Of a stretch of 64,000 nucleotides of DNA, positions 8,321-19,700 are shown piece by piece. The notes below the pieces were generated by a model. The model saw only the letters and a program-made list of their open reading frames with translations. It did not search any database and was not told the DNA's origin. The translations under genes were made by a program, and so were the position numbers. Location: positions 29,516-93,515 of IMG/VR virus record IMGVR_UViG_3300032291_001823, one strand, 5' to 3'. Position 1 is the first letter of the stretch, and each line of letters starts with the position of its first letter. The stretch is from a virus.

Positions 8321-11002
8321 ATGAAAGCAAAAATGCTCAAAATTGCTGGTGTTAAGTCTGAAGCTGAGTTCTACAAGAAGTTTCCTACAGAGGAAGCATT
8401 TATGGCTAAGCATGGCAAAGCTTTTAGCAAAGCTCAAAAAGGAATCAAACTGAGTGATCCTGATGTATCATCTGGTTTGAAAAATATTATAGAAGGGTCT
8501 ATTCAACTGAAAGAGGATATAGCTAATGTGAAGAAGGCAAAGCAGTATGGTAAGATTGCTGAACTTGCACAGAAAGCTGTTCGAAAACCAGAGGTTCCCA
8601 GAAGAAGATATATTAGACCAGAAGATACAATGGTTAATCCTATGAATCCTATGGGATCTGGAGCAGACTTCCTTCAGATGGAAATGGGAGGAAATGTTAC
8701 AGAAATTCAAAATATGTACAATCCTGGAGACATTTATTCTGACATGGGATATGAGCCTCTTGATGATAGTAATATAAAACAATACGATGATGGAGGAAAA
8801 CTTTTTGGATTAAATTCTAAAGAATCTGGTCAACTTGGTGGAGGTCTTGGAAGTCTTATTGGTGGTGGATCAGGAAGACCTTCTGGAGCAAGTCAAGTTG
8901 GAAGTGGCGTGGGTAGCATAGCAGGAATGGCAATTGGTGGTCCTCTTGGAGCAGCAATAGGTAGTGCTCTTGGAGGAGCAGTTGGAGGACTTATTGGAGG
9001 CGGTCAAGAAAAGAAAATAAAAGAACAAGAAAAGAAAATAGGAAACCTTGCTTTTCAAAGTGGTGTTGTAGGATTGCAAGATTCAATGTCAGCATACATG
9101 AAGAATGGTGGTTGGGTTTCTAATGATTGGCAACCACAAGTGATTGCAAAGTTTGGAGAGTATGACGTTAAAGATTTGCTGAAAGCTCCAAATGATGCAG
9201 ACATGCTTAGGTCTGGTGGTCATCTTAAAGACTACACAGCTCCTAGTGCAAGAGCTATGTCTACAGAAAGACCTGATTTTCAAATGGGTGGAGAGCTTCA
9301 AACTTATTGGGGTGGATATGCAGAACCTATTTCTCAAAATCCTTATTTACCTGATGGTGGTGAAACTGTAATGTTTAGAGGACAGTCTCACGATGAATCT
9401 GATGGACAAGGAAGAACAGGAATTGGAATCACCTATGGTGACAATCCTGTAGAAGTTGAAAGGGGTGAACCTGCTGTAAAACTTAGAGATGGAGGTAGTA
9501 ATGAAGAAAACCTTGTTGTATTTGGTAATATGAAGATTCCTTCCTACGGAGTTAGTGAGTTGGATGATCCTAAAGCAAAAGGTATGAAGTTTAAAACATA
9601 TACAGCAGGCTTGAGTAAAATTGAAAACAAAGCAAATAAAACAACTGACAAGGCTTTGAAACTTTTAGAAGATACTGACACAGATAGTGCTTTTGATCTT
9701 CTGTCAATTTCTACAGCTAAAGCAATGTTAAAAGGATCTGACATGAAACTTAAAGATGCAGCTATGAAAAAACAAACAGCTGCTAGTATACAAAGTGCAA
9801 TATTAGATACAGCAGAAGAAATGGGAGTTGAAAGTGATTCTCTTTCTAGAGGAAAAATCAAATCTGCTAAATCTGGAGGTAAGTTTACATCTGCTCAGGT
9901 GGGAATTAATCAACCTTTGACACCAATCCCTCCTGTAAATACATATTATCAAATTCCAGTTAGAGAAAATCAACTTCTTAAAACAACTGCTGCTGTACAA
10001 GAGTTGGTTAAACAACAGCAACAACAACAAGTAAAAAAAGCTGCACCAAAATCTAAAGTTACAAAAGCTCCTGCTATATCAGCTCCTATAAAAGATAGAC
10101 TTTTTGCACCAGTAGCACCTATAAAAAGAGACATACCAAAACTTCCAGCTATTAGTTCTACTATTGATCCAGAAATTTCAAAACGTGTAATTTCTGATTT
10201 AGAAAATCTTAAATTATCTAAACCAGGTGAGCCAGAAGATGAGTTTGATATGTCAGATTTTCTACAAATGGTAAACCCTTATTTAAGACCTGGTATACAA
10301 AATCGTTTAGACCCAGGTCAACTTGCTCCAGAGATGTTTGCTCTTTCAGCAAATCAACTTGAGCCAGTACAAGCCCAACTCTACACACCTCTTCTTGAGG
10401 AAGTAAGTAGAATCTCTTTACAAGACCAGCTTAATGAAATACAAGCTGAGGCAAATGCTGCTAGAAGAATGGTTGGTGGTAATCCAGCAGCTCAAGCAGC
10501 TATAGCAGCTCAAGCAGCATCTGCTAAGAACAAAGTGCTTGGTGAACAATTTAGAGTTAATCAAGCAATGGAAATGGAGTCTCGTAGAAGAAACTTAGCT
10601 ACATTGAATGATGCCACTCTTAAGAACCTTGGTATTCTTGATCAACAATATCAAAGGCAGTCTCAGGCTAAATCTGCTACAAAAGCACAAGCATTCACTG
10701 CTCTTAGTTCAATTGCTGATAAGATTGCAAAGAATAAAGCTGAAACTCTGAGCACAAATGTAATGGCAAACATGTATCCACAATACACGTTTGGTCCTAA
10801 TGGTAGAGTGTTTAACACTGGTTTGACAGAATTTAATATTCCTCAAGTTGGTGCCACATCAACCACAAAAGATAGTAAAGGAAATGATCTTATTCCTATA
10901 TATGGAAAAGACAATAATATTACAGGATATAGGGTGAAAGAGGATCCTAAGCCTAAAAAAGGAAGAAACGGTTCTATCGTAAAAGCAATAAAAAATCTAT
11001 AA
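8321..11002 (+). CDS. Internal virion protein with glycine-zipper segment
   Basis: The ATG at 8321, one base after the preceding stop, is chosen over an in-frame GTG at 8294 inside the upstream gene, giving 893 residues. Residues about 170-235 are an extended Gly/Ala-rich glycine-zipper-like stretch that could insert in or cross a membrane, followed by a charged helix. G-G short motifs of the same type as in the upstream gene recur through the first 550 residues. The last 300 residues are helical and Ala/Gln-rich. The composition fits a cargo or ejection protein that helps DNA cross the envelope; this is inference. The stop codon lies inside a 19-base palindrome. Confidence 0.65.
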   Translation: MKAKMLKIAGVKSEAEFYKKFPTEEAFMAKHGKAFSKAQKGIKLSDPDVSSGLKNIIEGSIQLKEDIANVKKAKQYGKIAELAQKAVRKPEVPRRRYIRPEDTMVNPMNPMGSGADFLQMEMGGNVTEIQNMYNPGDIYSDMGYEPLDDSNIKQYDDGGKLFGLNSKESGQLGGGLGSLIGGGSGRPSGASQVGSGVGSIAGMAIGGPLGAAIGSALGGAVGGLIGGGQEKKIKEQEKKIGNLAFQSGVVGLQDSMSAYMKNGGWVSNDWQPQVIAKFGEYDVKDLLKAPNDADMLRSGGHLKDYTAPSARAMSTERPDFQMGGELQTYWGGYAEPISQNPYLPDGGETVMFRGQSHDESDGQGRTGIGITYGDNPVEVERGEPAVKLRDGGSNEENLVVFGNMKIPSYGVSELDDPKAKGMKFKTYTAGLSKIENKANKTTDKALKLLEDTDTDSAFDLLSISTAKAMLKGSDMKLKDAAMKKQTAASIQSAILDTAEEMGVESDSLSRGKIKSAKSGGKFTSAQVGINQPLTPIPPVNTYYQIPVRENQLLKTTAAVQELVKQQQQQQVKKAAPKSKVTKAPAISAPIKDRLFAPVAPIKRDIPKLPAISSTIDPEISKRVISDLENLKLSKPGEPEDEFDMSDFLQMVNPYLRPGIQNRLDPGQLAPEMFALSANQLEPVQAQLYTPLLEEVSRISLQDQLNEIQAEANAARRMVGGNPAAQAAIAAQAASAKNKVLGEQFRVNQAMEMESRRRNLATLNDATLKNLGILDQQYQRQSQAKSATKAQAFTALSSIADKIAKNKAETLSTNVMANMYPQYTFGPNGRVFNTGLTEFNIPQVGATSTTKDSKGNDLIPIYGKDNNITGYRVKEDPKPKKGRNGSIVKAIKNL

Positions 11003-11016
11003 CTGATTCAGTTATA
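10998..11016. repeat. Perfect 19-base palindrome at a stop codon
   Basis: TATAACTGA and TCAGTTATA are exact reverse complements around a central T. The left arm contains the stop codon of the preceding gene. It lies about 30 bases upstream of a promoter-like site, so it may be an operator, a processing hairpin or part of a terminator. No T tract follows directly. Confidence 0.6.
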
Positions 11017-11023
11017 CCAACTT

Positions 11024-11049
11024 ACCAAGTTTCGTTATGATGTCTTGGT
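11024..11049 (+). terminator. Possible weak terminator or intergenic hairpin
   Basis: ACCAAG (11024-11029) pairs with CTTGGT (11044-11049) across a 14-base loop, followed by an AT-rich run but no clean T tract. The right arm overlaps the -33 part of the promoter-like site that follows. Confidence 0.3.
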
Positions 11050-11075
11050 TATTATAATATATTAAATTACATTTG
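11045..11075 (+). promoter_or_regulatory. Bacteroidota-type promoter upstream of the 880-residue internal protein
   Basis: TTG at 11045-11047, a 20-base spacer and TACATTTG at 11068-11075 match the known Bacteroidota promoter (TTTG about -33, TAnnTTTG about -7). Transcription would start near 11079, about 12 bases before the ATG at 11091. The 88-base gap in an otherwise tightly packed operon supports a regulatory function. Confidence 0.6.
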
Positions 11076-11090
11076 CTAACTTAACATATC

Positions 11091-13733
11091 ATGGCTTCAT
11101 TTACTGACCAAATAATGCAATTTAACCCATACGTTCAGCAATTGCCTGTTGAGGCAATGGCTAAAGTGGGTATGTATAAACAACAGAAGTATGAAGAAGG
11201 GGTACAGAAAATCCAAAGCTATATAGATAATGTGGCTGGATTGGATGTTGTTAAACCATTACATAAACAATATCTTCAATCCAAGCTTGATGAGCTTGGA
11301 GGAAAACTGAAGAGCGTAGCTGCTGGAGACTTCTCAAACTTCCAATTAGTTAACTCTGTAGGAGGAATGGCTACACAAATTGCAAAAGACCCCACAGTAC
11401 AAAATGCAGTAGCATCAACTCAATATGTAAGAAAAGGACAGCAAGATATGGAGACTGCTAGAAAAGCAGGTAAATCTTCTGTACAAAACGAAGCATGGTT
11501 TAATAATAAAATAAACGGATGGTTAAATAACAATGACATAAATGCTTCTTTTTCGGACTATTATGTTGAATATACAGATATTGAAAAGAAGCTTAGGGAT
11601 GTTGCAAAAGATGTCCACGAATACGATCGATCTATAGAAATGCCTTTCCAAAGAGATAATGGTGGCAATATTTTATATTTTGATAAAAATGGTAATGTTA
11701 CAACTCCAGACAAAGGGCAGAGTAGGATTGATGAAGTGCTGCTAAAAACTAAAGTTAAAGGGAAATCTGCTCAAAAGATTCTTGATAACTTTTACAGTAG
11801 TATTGATGAGAATGATAAAAGACAATTGAATATTGACGGTTGGTATCATTATAGAGGATACACTGGAGACTCGTTTAAACAAAAAATAACAAGTGATATA
11901 ACTTCTTCATACAATATGAAGAAAGACATACTATCAAAAGAAATTGTCAAGATATCAACAGAGCTCTCTGGAAATTCTAAGCTTACAAAGGAACAAAGAA
12001 ATGCTCTTACAGCAAAGATGAACGAGTATACAGATCTTGTAAACAAAGGTGGAATAGATAAAGAGCTTAGTGAGAAACTTAGTGATATTGGTAGAATTAG
12101 CGATGATGAACTTAAGGGTTCAGTTTACATGGAAAAAACATTAAATAAACTGGCCACTGATATTTCCTACCAAGATATAGAAACAGAATATAAAGACAAC
12201 CCTTACTTCAATGCATTGATGAAGAAGAAGGATTTAGCATTTAAATATTCAGAAGCTGTTAGAGACCAGAAGAATAAAGATAGAGATTACGGGTTAAGTC
12301 TAGAAAGACTTAATATAGAAAAATTCAAGTTAACAAAAGATGCTGCTGGTAAAGATATTATATTCGAAAACTTAGGAACATCTACAGATAAAACTCTTCC
12401 TACACTTGGGGATTTGCAAAATGGCATCACTGGTCTTGATGACGAAATGCAAAAGTTTAAACGAGAGAACGCTCCTTTTGTTATTTCAGGATATAACGAG
12501 ATGAATGATGTTCAGAAAAGAGAGGCAATGAATAGCCTAGTTGATCAATACCTAGCAAACCCATCAAGCATCACTGATAATAACAAAAGAAAAATTCTTG
12601 ATCAGTGGATTGGTATGCAAACTGATATGACTAGGAGAATGAGCAATTATGTAAACATTACACAAAAGGCAAAACCTTTTGACGACGCAATTAATAATAT
12701 TGCAGACTCTCTTCCTGGATATGTAAAAAATGGTACACAAATATATAGTGCTAAAGAAATCAGAAGTATAACTAGTGATATTAATAGATTTACTTCTTCT
12801 TTACAATTAAACAAATTTGGAGTTCCTATTGGAGGTGGGGTGACAGATTGGGGTAAAATGAAACAAGCATACGCTAATTCAAAATATCTTCCAATAATTA
12901 ATGTTATTGAGAAAAGACAAAAAAGTGGATTGGCATCATTAGTTGGTGAAGAAATGGAGATTGCAAAAACACTTGATAATATTCGTAGTCAAGTTAGAGA
13001 GAAATCAGCTAAGATTTCAAAAGATAAAGATAATTTTATTAATACAGAACTTGGAAAAATAATGCCTCAGTATCAAGATGAAGTTGGTACATTGGATAAA
13101 GAAGATAAGGTTACAATGGGAAAAGTTGATAATCTTATTGGTAACATGTATGGGATAGCAAGTCAACTTGGTGGAAAGATTGATTCTGAAAAGTTTGACC
13201 CTGCCACCATAACAGCATGGAGAACAGGTAAGCAAGCTAGTGATTTAAAATATGTTGTAAAGAGAAAAGCTGATATGTCTCAAGGAACTCTTCAAATATT
13301 TAATGGAAACGAAGTTCAAGAGATTCCACTTAACTCTAAACAACTAGGTAGATATTTTCCACAAGCAGCTAAAGGACATCCTCTAGATAGTGCGAAATAT
13401 ATGGTAATGAGTTCTCCTACAAAAACAACAAACGCAGCTGGAGTAGTTGATGGTGGACCATCTGGAGCATTAAATGCTGCATTTACAGGAGATCAGCTTC
13501 CGCTATTGGCAGGAAGTAAATATTCAAGTTTGGTAAGATTTGACATTGAAGGCGCTTCTGACAACGATGGTGGAGACGACGATCTATACCAAATTAGAAT
13601 GTATGTAAATGATAATGGTATTTGGAAAGATGATGTTGTGAACAAAGAGGGCTTTGCAAAATTAGATGGTGTATTTGCAATTATGCAAAACATTGGTACA
13701 AAGAAATATCAAGAAATAAAAGATAGCAAATAA
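11091..13733 (+). CDS. Helical internal virion (ejection/cargo-type) protein
   Basis: This is an 880-residue, largely helical, Lys/Gln/Asp-rich protein. The N terminus (F-N-P-Y-V-Q-Q-L-P-V near residue 11, then M-Y-K-Q-Q-K-Y-E-E-G) resembles a block often seen in internal proteins of Bacteroidota phages. Long amphipathic helices at about residues 270-420 and 610-680 suggest coiled coils. It is one of two genes in the first 31 kb preceded by a gap and a promoter-like site. Its stop overlaps the start of the giant vRNAP gene (TAATG). It probably travels in the virion with the polymerase. No enzyme motif was recognised. Confidence 0.7.
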   Translation: MASFTDQIMQFNPYVQQLPVEAMAKVGMYKQQKYEEGVQKIQSYIDNVAGLDVVKPLHKQYLQSKLDELGGKLKSVAAGDFSNFQLVNSVGGMATQIAKDPTVQNAVASTQYVRKGQQDMETARKAGKSSVQNEAWFNNKINGWLNNNDINASFSDYYVEYTDIEKKLRDVAKDVHEYDRSIEMPFQRDNGGNILYFDKNGNVTTPDKGQSRIDEVLLKTKVKGKSAQKILDNFYSSIDENDKRQLNIDGWYHYRGYTGDSFKQKITSDITSSYNMKKDILSKEIVKISTELSGNSKLTKEQRNALTAKMNEYTDLVNKGGIDKELSEKLSDIGRISDDELKGSVYMEKTLNKLATDISYQDIETEYKDNPYFNALMKKKDLAFKYSEAVRDQKNKDRDYGLSLERLNIEKFKLTKDAAGKDIIFENLGTSTDKTLPTLGDLQNGITGLDDEMQKFKRENAPFVISGYNEMNDVQKREAMNSLVDQYLANPSSITDNNKRKILDQWIGMQTDMTRRMSNYVNITQKAKPFDDAINNIADSLPGYVKNGTQIYSAKEIRSITSDINRFTSSLQLNKFGVPIGGGVTDWGKMKQAYANSKYLPIINVIEKRQKSGLASLVGEEMEIAKTLDNIRSQVREKSAKISKDKDNFINTELGKIMPQYQDEVGTLDKEDKVTMGKVDNLIGNMYGIASQLGGKIDSEKFDPATITAWRTGKQASDLKYVVKRKADMSQGTLQIFNGNEVQEIPLNSKQLGRYFPQAAKGHPLDSAKYMVMSSPTKTTNAAGVVDGGPSGALNAAFTGDQLPLLAGSKYSSLVRFDIEGASDNDGGDDDLYQIRMYVNDNGIWKDDVVNKEGFAKLDGVFAIMQNIGTKKYQEIKDSK

Positions 13734-16700
13734 TGGCAATTTTTAAAGAAGAGTTGATAACAAACACTCCTTTAGAAGGAGATCCTATTCCGCAACTTGC
13801 ATTAGGTACTCCTCAATTAAGTGCTATGCCCACACTTCCAAATATTGAAGTTAGTGGAGGCTCTGTAAATAAATCTATAGAGGGTCTTGACTCTTCTCAA
13901 TTATCAAAGCTTGCAAAACTTCCTGGACAAGGTGGTGGTGCTAATCTTATTCCGTTAAGTGAAGTGGCAGCTAACAAAAGATACAACACTTATGTTAGAG
14001 GGATGGATCTTGAGAATATTTATGGAATGCAACAATCTGCATGGGCACAATTGGGAAATAGTGCTGTGAAAATGGCAGGATTGGCTGCAGGTACATTTGC
14101 TCAAAGTTTTGCTACAATTCCTAATACTATTTCTGCTTTTAAAAATGGTACAGCTGCTTTATCTGGAGGACCAGATAGTTATGAAGCTGCAATAGATGAT
14201 TGGACAAAAAATCTAGAAGACTATTTTCCTAACTACTACACTAGAAAAGAAAAAGAAAATCCATATCTAGCAATAGTTCCTTTCATGCCTGGAAGTGCTA
14301 ATTTCTGGGGTGATAAAATTATTAAGAATCTTGGTTTTACAGCAGGAGCTATTGGTGGAGCTCTTGTACAAGATGCAATTATTGGAGCTGCTACAGAAGG
14401 AATTGGAGCTGCTCCATTGGTGGCATCTCAACTTGGTAAAGCTTCTTTGTGGTTAAATAAACTTTACGCTGGTAGTACAAAAGTAGATAAGGTTTTAGAT
14501 CTTGCAAAAACTGTTGGAAAAACTGAACAACAAATTCTAAACATTAAACGTTTAGGAGAGATTGCTGCTGGAACAAAAGTAACAAACGGATTTAGATATG
14601 GAATGGGCATATATGGCTCTTCTAGAACTGAAGCTGCAATTGAGGCTCGTGATGGATATAGGCAAGTGAAGGATGAGTTGATTAAAGAATATAAAAGTCA
14701 AAATCCTGGAAAAGAACCAATTAGTTCTGATTTAGAAGAAATTGAAAAATATGCAACAGATGCAATGAATACCAGATTTGGTATTAACATGGCACTACTG
14801 ACAGTATCCAATGCTGTTCAGTTTGGAAACTTGTTTAAATCATTTACATCTGCTCAAAAAGGAATTAGCGGACAGCTCACAAGAGATATAGACGAGGTTG
14901 GTAAAATTGGACTTAAGGAAGGATCGCTTGACTTGTTTGAAAGAAAAGGTGCTCAAACACTTTCTGGAAAAATCTGGGAGTCTGTACAACCTAAATTGCC
15001 AAACATTCTGTCAGAAGGTGTATATGAGGAAGGTGGTCAATATGCTGCAGAAAAAGGAACTTATGATTATTTTACAAGAAAGTATAAAAATCTTTCAAAC
15101 CCATTATACAAAGATAACTGGAGCACCACTGTTGAAGCAGTTAATTCTACAGTGAAGGGACTAAAAGATCAATTTGGAACAGACGAAGGATTGGAGAACA
15201 TGATTGTTGGTGCAATCAGCGCAATGATTAGTGGTGGAATAATGTCTAAAATTGATACAGTAAGAGGACAAGGATCTGATGAACGTTTGCAAAGTTCTAT
15301 AAACATTCTCAATCAATATGGTCTCACTGGAGTGTTGAGTAGTAATTTTGAAAACACTTTGAACTCAGCTGGCATTGCTAAAGAGATGGATGAGGCTGTA
15401 AAAGCTAATGACGTCTTTAAATATAAAAATCTTAAGAACGACATGTTCATCAACTTTGTACAATCACGTATTCCTTCAGGAATGCATGAGGTTACAATTG
15501 AACAGTTGAGGATGTTGAAAGATTTGGATAAAGCTGAGTTTGAGAAGTCATTTGGTATGGACTTCAATTCTTCCAATAAGTCCACTGTAAATGAATATGT
15601 AGATTCATTAATTGATGAAGCTAATCAAATTAAGAAGATTAGTGATTCAATTGATTTTACATTCAAGAATCCTTTCAAGAAGATAGACAACCCAACCACT
15701 ACTGAAGAGGGAATTGAAACCTCACGTTTTAATGATTTCAATAAATGGAAAGCAGAGCTTACATTTCTTGCAGCAAAGATTCCACATGTAAATAACAGAT
15801 TAGACTCTATACAACAAAGTGTCAATAGCATTAGTCCTATTGTTACAAATGATTTGCTTTCTCAATTAACAAACAAAGAGTCTCTTAAAGATCTTAGCAC
15901 ATCTTATGAGGAAAAAGCCAATCAGTTAAATAAAACTATTACAGAGTTTACATCTATACAGGATAAGAAAAGAATAAACAATCAGGTTAAGGCATTACGT
16001 ACAGCTTCTGAAAGAATCAATCTTGGTTTGACAAATGGTGTAGATGGTAAATTATTTGATTATCTACTCAACTTTGAGCTCAATAATCAAGACCCAACTG
16101 CTAGCAGACAAGTTGGTCCAGAGAATACCACTGACTTATTCACTTATGGTCATGACATTAATAGGCTCAACTCTCTGAAAGATGATGTGTCTGAATTATA
16201 CGACAATCTCACAGGCGAAAAAGGATTTAACAAATTCATGGACCAAGGAGAGCAGCTTCGTTCTGGTGCTATTCCTGAGGAAGAAGATAAAGAAGAAAAA
16301 GAGATTGTTGTAAAAGAAGGTCCTCAGTTTACAAATAAAGCTGGTGTTAAAGAAACATTTGAAGAGGGTAGAGAATATCAAATTCCTGCAGGAAAGAAAG
16401 CTAAAATTGATAAGATTGCTGATGATAGGTGGCAAGTGACTGCACCTGATGGTAACATCACCTTTTATGAATCTGAGGAAAAAGCAAAAGAACAAGTTGA
16501 TTCTATAAATGAAGAATTTGGTAATCTTCAGAAAGCAAAGGTGATTGCTATCAATCCTGATGGTACACTGAAGGTGGAAGATATAAATGGTGACATATAT
16601 AATGTCGATCCATCCAAGTTTGAGGGGTATGAAAAGGTAGAAACTGAGCAGGAGAAACTGCAGAAGTTTAAACAAGATGTAGAAGAAGATCAAAAAGATA

Positions 16701-19700
16701 TAGAACATACATCTGGAACAATAGCTTCCAAAGAAAATACAGCAAAAACAAAAGCTGAGTTTGATGTAGAGAGTAAGAAGAAAGGAATTGAATGGTTATT
16801 TATATCAACTAGTGGTGCGTCTGAAGACTGGGAATCAGGTAAACTTAGTCCTAGTCAGCAACGTGCTATTACACTTAGGAACAATTACAGAAACCTTCCT
16901 AACAGAAACAACCTCAGAATAATCCTTGTTACACAGAATCAAGAAAACTCTCTTGGTTTATCTGGACTGACAGCAATGTCAATGGCTAACACTGGTGTAG
17001 ATTCTTCTACATACACAGACTTGAATGATGGATTTGTTGGTGCAGTGTATGTTGAACAAGATGGGGCTGATGTATATTTTGTAGATAAGAGTGGTAAGAA
17101 ACTTGGAAAGGTTGGTGATCCTGTGGACATTAATCAAGTGGTATTTGATACAATGCCTACAACAAGTCTTACATGGAGTGATAAAGAAAATAGGTATAGA
17201 GCTGGAGATGAGGATAAGGCACAAGAGTATTCAGATAGGTGGAAAGCAAAACGCAACCAACTGTTTAACACTCCAGAAGGAAAATATGAAATCTATAAGT
17301 TTTCTGTAAGCCCTGGTATTCCAGACATAGCAAACCTTAGCGATAACAACACTGTTGGTGAAACTCTTATTCCTGAAAATGAGATTGTTTACCAAGAAGG
17401 ACTTGTTGTAATCCCTACAACAGGAAATATTCAACACCAAGGACGCAACCTTAAGTTTCCTGATGGTGTTCCTGTTTTCCAATACAGAGATGTATTGACA
17501 TTCCTCAAGACACGTAAGTTCACTAAAGCTGAAGCACGAACTATTTTTGAGGTGATGAAAAAGATGTCTGAAGACATCAAACAAAAACTTGACCAAGGAA
17601 AGAAAATAAAGAGCAACAAGAAGTATACAAGGTTCCTTCAAAATGTTCTTTATTGGAGGAAATCACCAAAGACAGATAAGAATCAGATATTCATTGACTA
17701 TGATACAATGGATTTCTTCTTTGGTGGAAAGAGATATGATTTGACAAACCTTGGTGCAAGTGAGGCTGAAATTATAGATCAGCTTGAGAATCTCTACGCT
17801 AACATCAATAATGACTCTCTTACAAAAAACTTTAGTGAGAAGTTTAATGAATATTATATTGATGAGTCTAAAAATCTTGCAACAAGAACATGGGATAATT
17901 ATCAGTCTTATCTGTTGTCTTCAAAGTATCCAGATGGGTCTAATAGGTCAGTGGTAGACATTCCTTTGACAACTCCTATTCAGAAACCTACAGAGCTTAA
18001 GCCTTTTAATTTCAAACAAAAGTATTCCATTCTTGAGGGAGTGGAACTTCCTTCTATTGAAGTGAAGCCTGTTGTTAAACCAGAAGCTCCTACAGCACCT
18101 GCTCCTTCTGGAAAGAAGATAGGTGATTACACCGTAGATGGTGTAACGCAAAACGTATACCAACTTAAGAACGGTCCTGTTGGATTTACAGCCACTATTA
18201 AGGATGGTGAAGTTTTTGTAGAGGTTGAATCTAATGACACAATAAAGAAAATTACTGATAATAAGGATGCTCTTAACAATACAATAATTCCTTTATTAAA
18301 AGCAGAAAAGAAATTTGATGCTACAGAAAAAGACGAACAGCATGTTCTTGGTTTTGTTTCTCTCAAAATAGCAAACGATTTACAAAAACAATTGAATGCT
18401 TCAGTTGCTCCTACAACAGCAGCTGTATTGCAGCCTGATGTTTCTCCTCTTGCACAAGTGCAAGGAACAGCTAGGACAGAGCCTCTTACAACAGCAGTTT
18501 CTACAGATGCTAAGACTGATATAGAAGAAACTGGAAATCAGTTACAGGTTATTCAAATGATGACTCTTCGTATAAAGTCTTTGTCCAAAGAAGAAAGAGC
18601 TTTGATGGACAAATACTACGATGTACTAAATGCTGAAGGTTTAAGGAATGGAAAAGAGTTGTCTGAACTGTATTATAAAGTTAAAAAAGACGGTAGTAAT
18701 CCTGAGCTAGTAAAGAAGGTAGATGAGTTTCTTTCAGAAGTTAAGAAACTTCAAGCAGCTCCTGCTGTTACAGATGTTAAACCAACTACTCAGTTTACTC
18801 AATCTTTTGGAGCCTTTACTGTCTATGAAGGAAGTGACGGATCATATGATGTACAAGATAATACTGGTGAAGGCATAATAGCTGAGTATGTTAAAACAAA
18901 AGAAGAGGCTATACTCATAGCTAAGCGAGCTGATATAGAGAAAAGAAAACAAGAAGAGATAAAACAAAAAGCTCCATACGTTTTAATAAAAGGAAGCTAT
19001 GAGGGAGAGAATAAGACAATCGGTACATTAACTTTCAAAAGTAATGTAGACAATATATATGCATACGATGAAGGAAGTACAAACATATCTAAAGACGCAC
19101 TAAGAGGTGATAAGAGACTTTCAAAAATAACTAAAGAACAATACGACGCTGCTATAAAAGCACCTGAGTTAATAAAAGAAATTGAGGCTGAATATAATGC
19201 AAAATTAGATGTCTTAGAAGGGATTAAACCTACTGCACCAACAAATTTTGGAGGAACTAAACCACCTCCTAATACAGAATATAGAAGAGTGGGTGCTGAT
19301 GGAATAGAAAGAATTTCTAGTGAAGAGCTTGAGTTGTTCAAAGCTTGGGCTGCTGAAAAGGTTCCTACTATTCCATATACAGTGATGGAGAATGTTCTTA
19401 CAACACATGATGGTGAGAAAGCATGGGGTGCATTTGAAAATGGTGTTGCTAAGTTCTATAGGTCTGCAGCTAGAGGTACAGAATATCATGAAATAGGAGA
19501 AGCTGTATGGAACGGTATGCTTTCTCCTGAAGAGCGTCAGGCTATTCTTGATGAAGAAAGACAAAAGTCTGGTAAGTTTAAAGATAGACAATCAGGAAAA
19601 ACTTATTCCTATGATGATCCAAATGTAACTGACCAGATGCTGAAGGAGAGAATCATGGATGATTTTGCTGAGTTTAGACTTGGTAAACTCCCTGCTCGTT

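Noticed and set aside
16196-16708. A 170-codon open frame on the minus strand inside the vRNAP gene
   Set aside because: It is an antisense shadow of strongly coding sequence with biased composition (Phe/Leu/Ile rich) and no start context; many such frames exist in the long genes.
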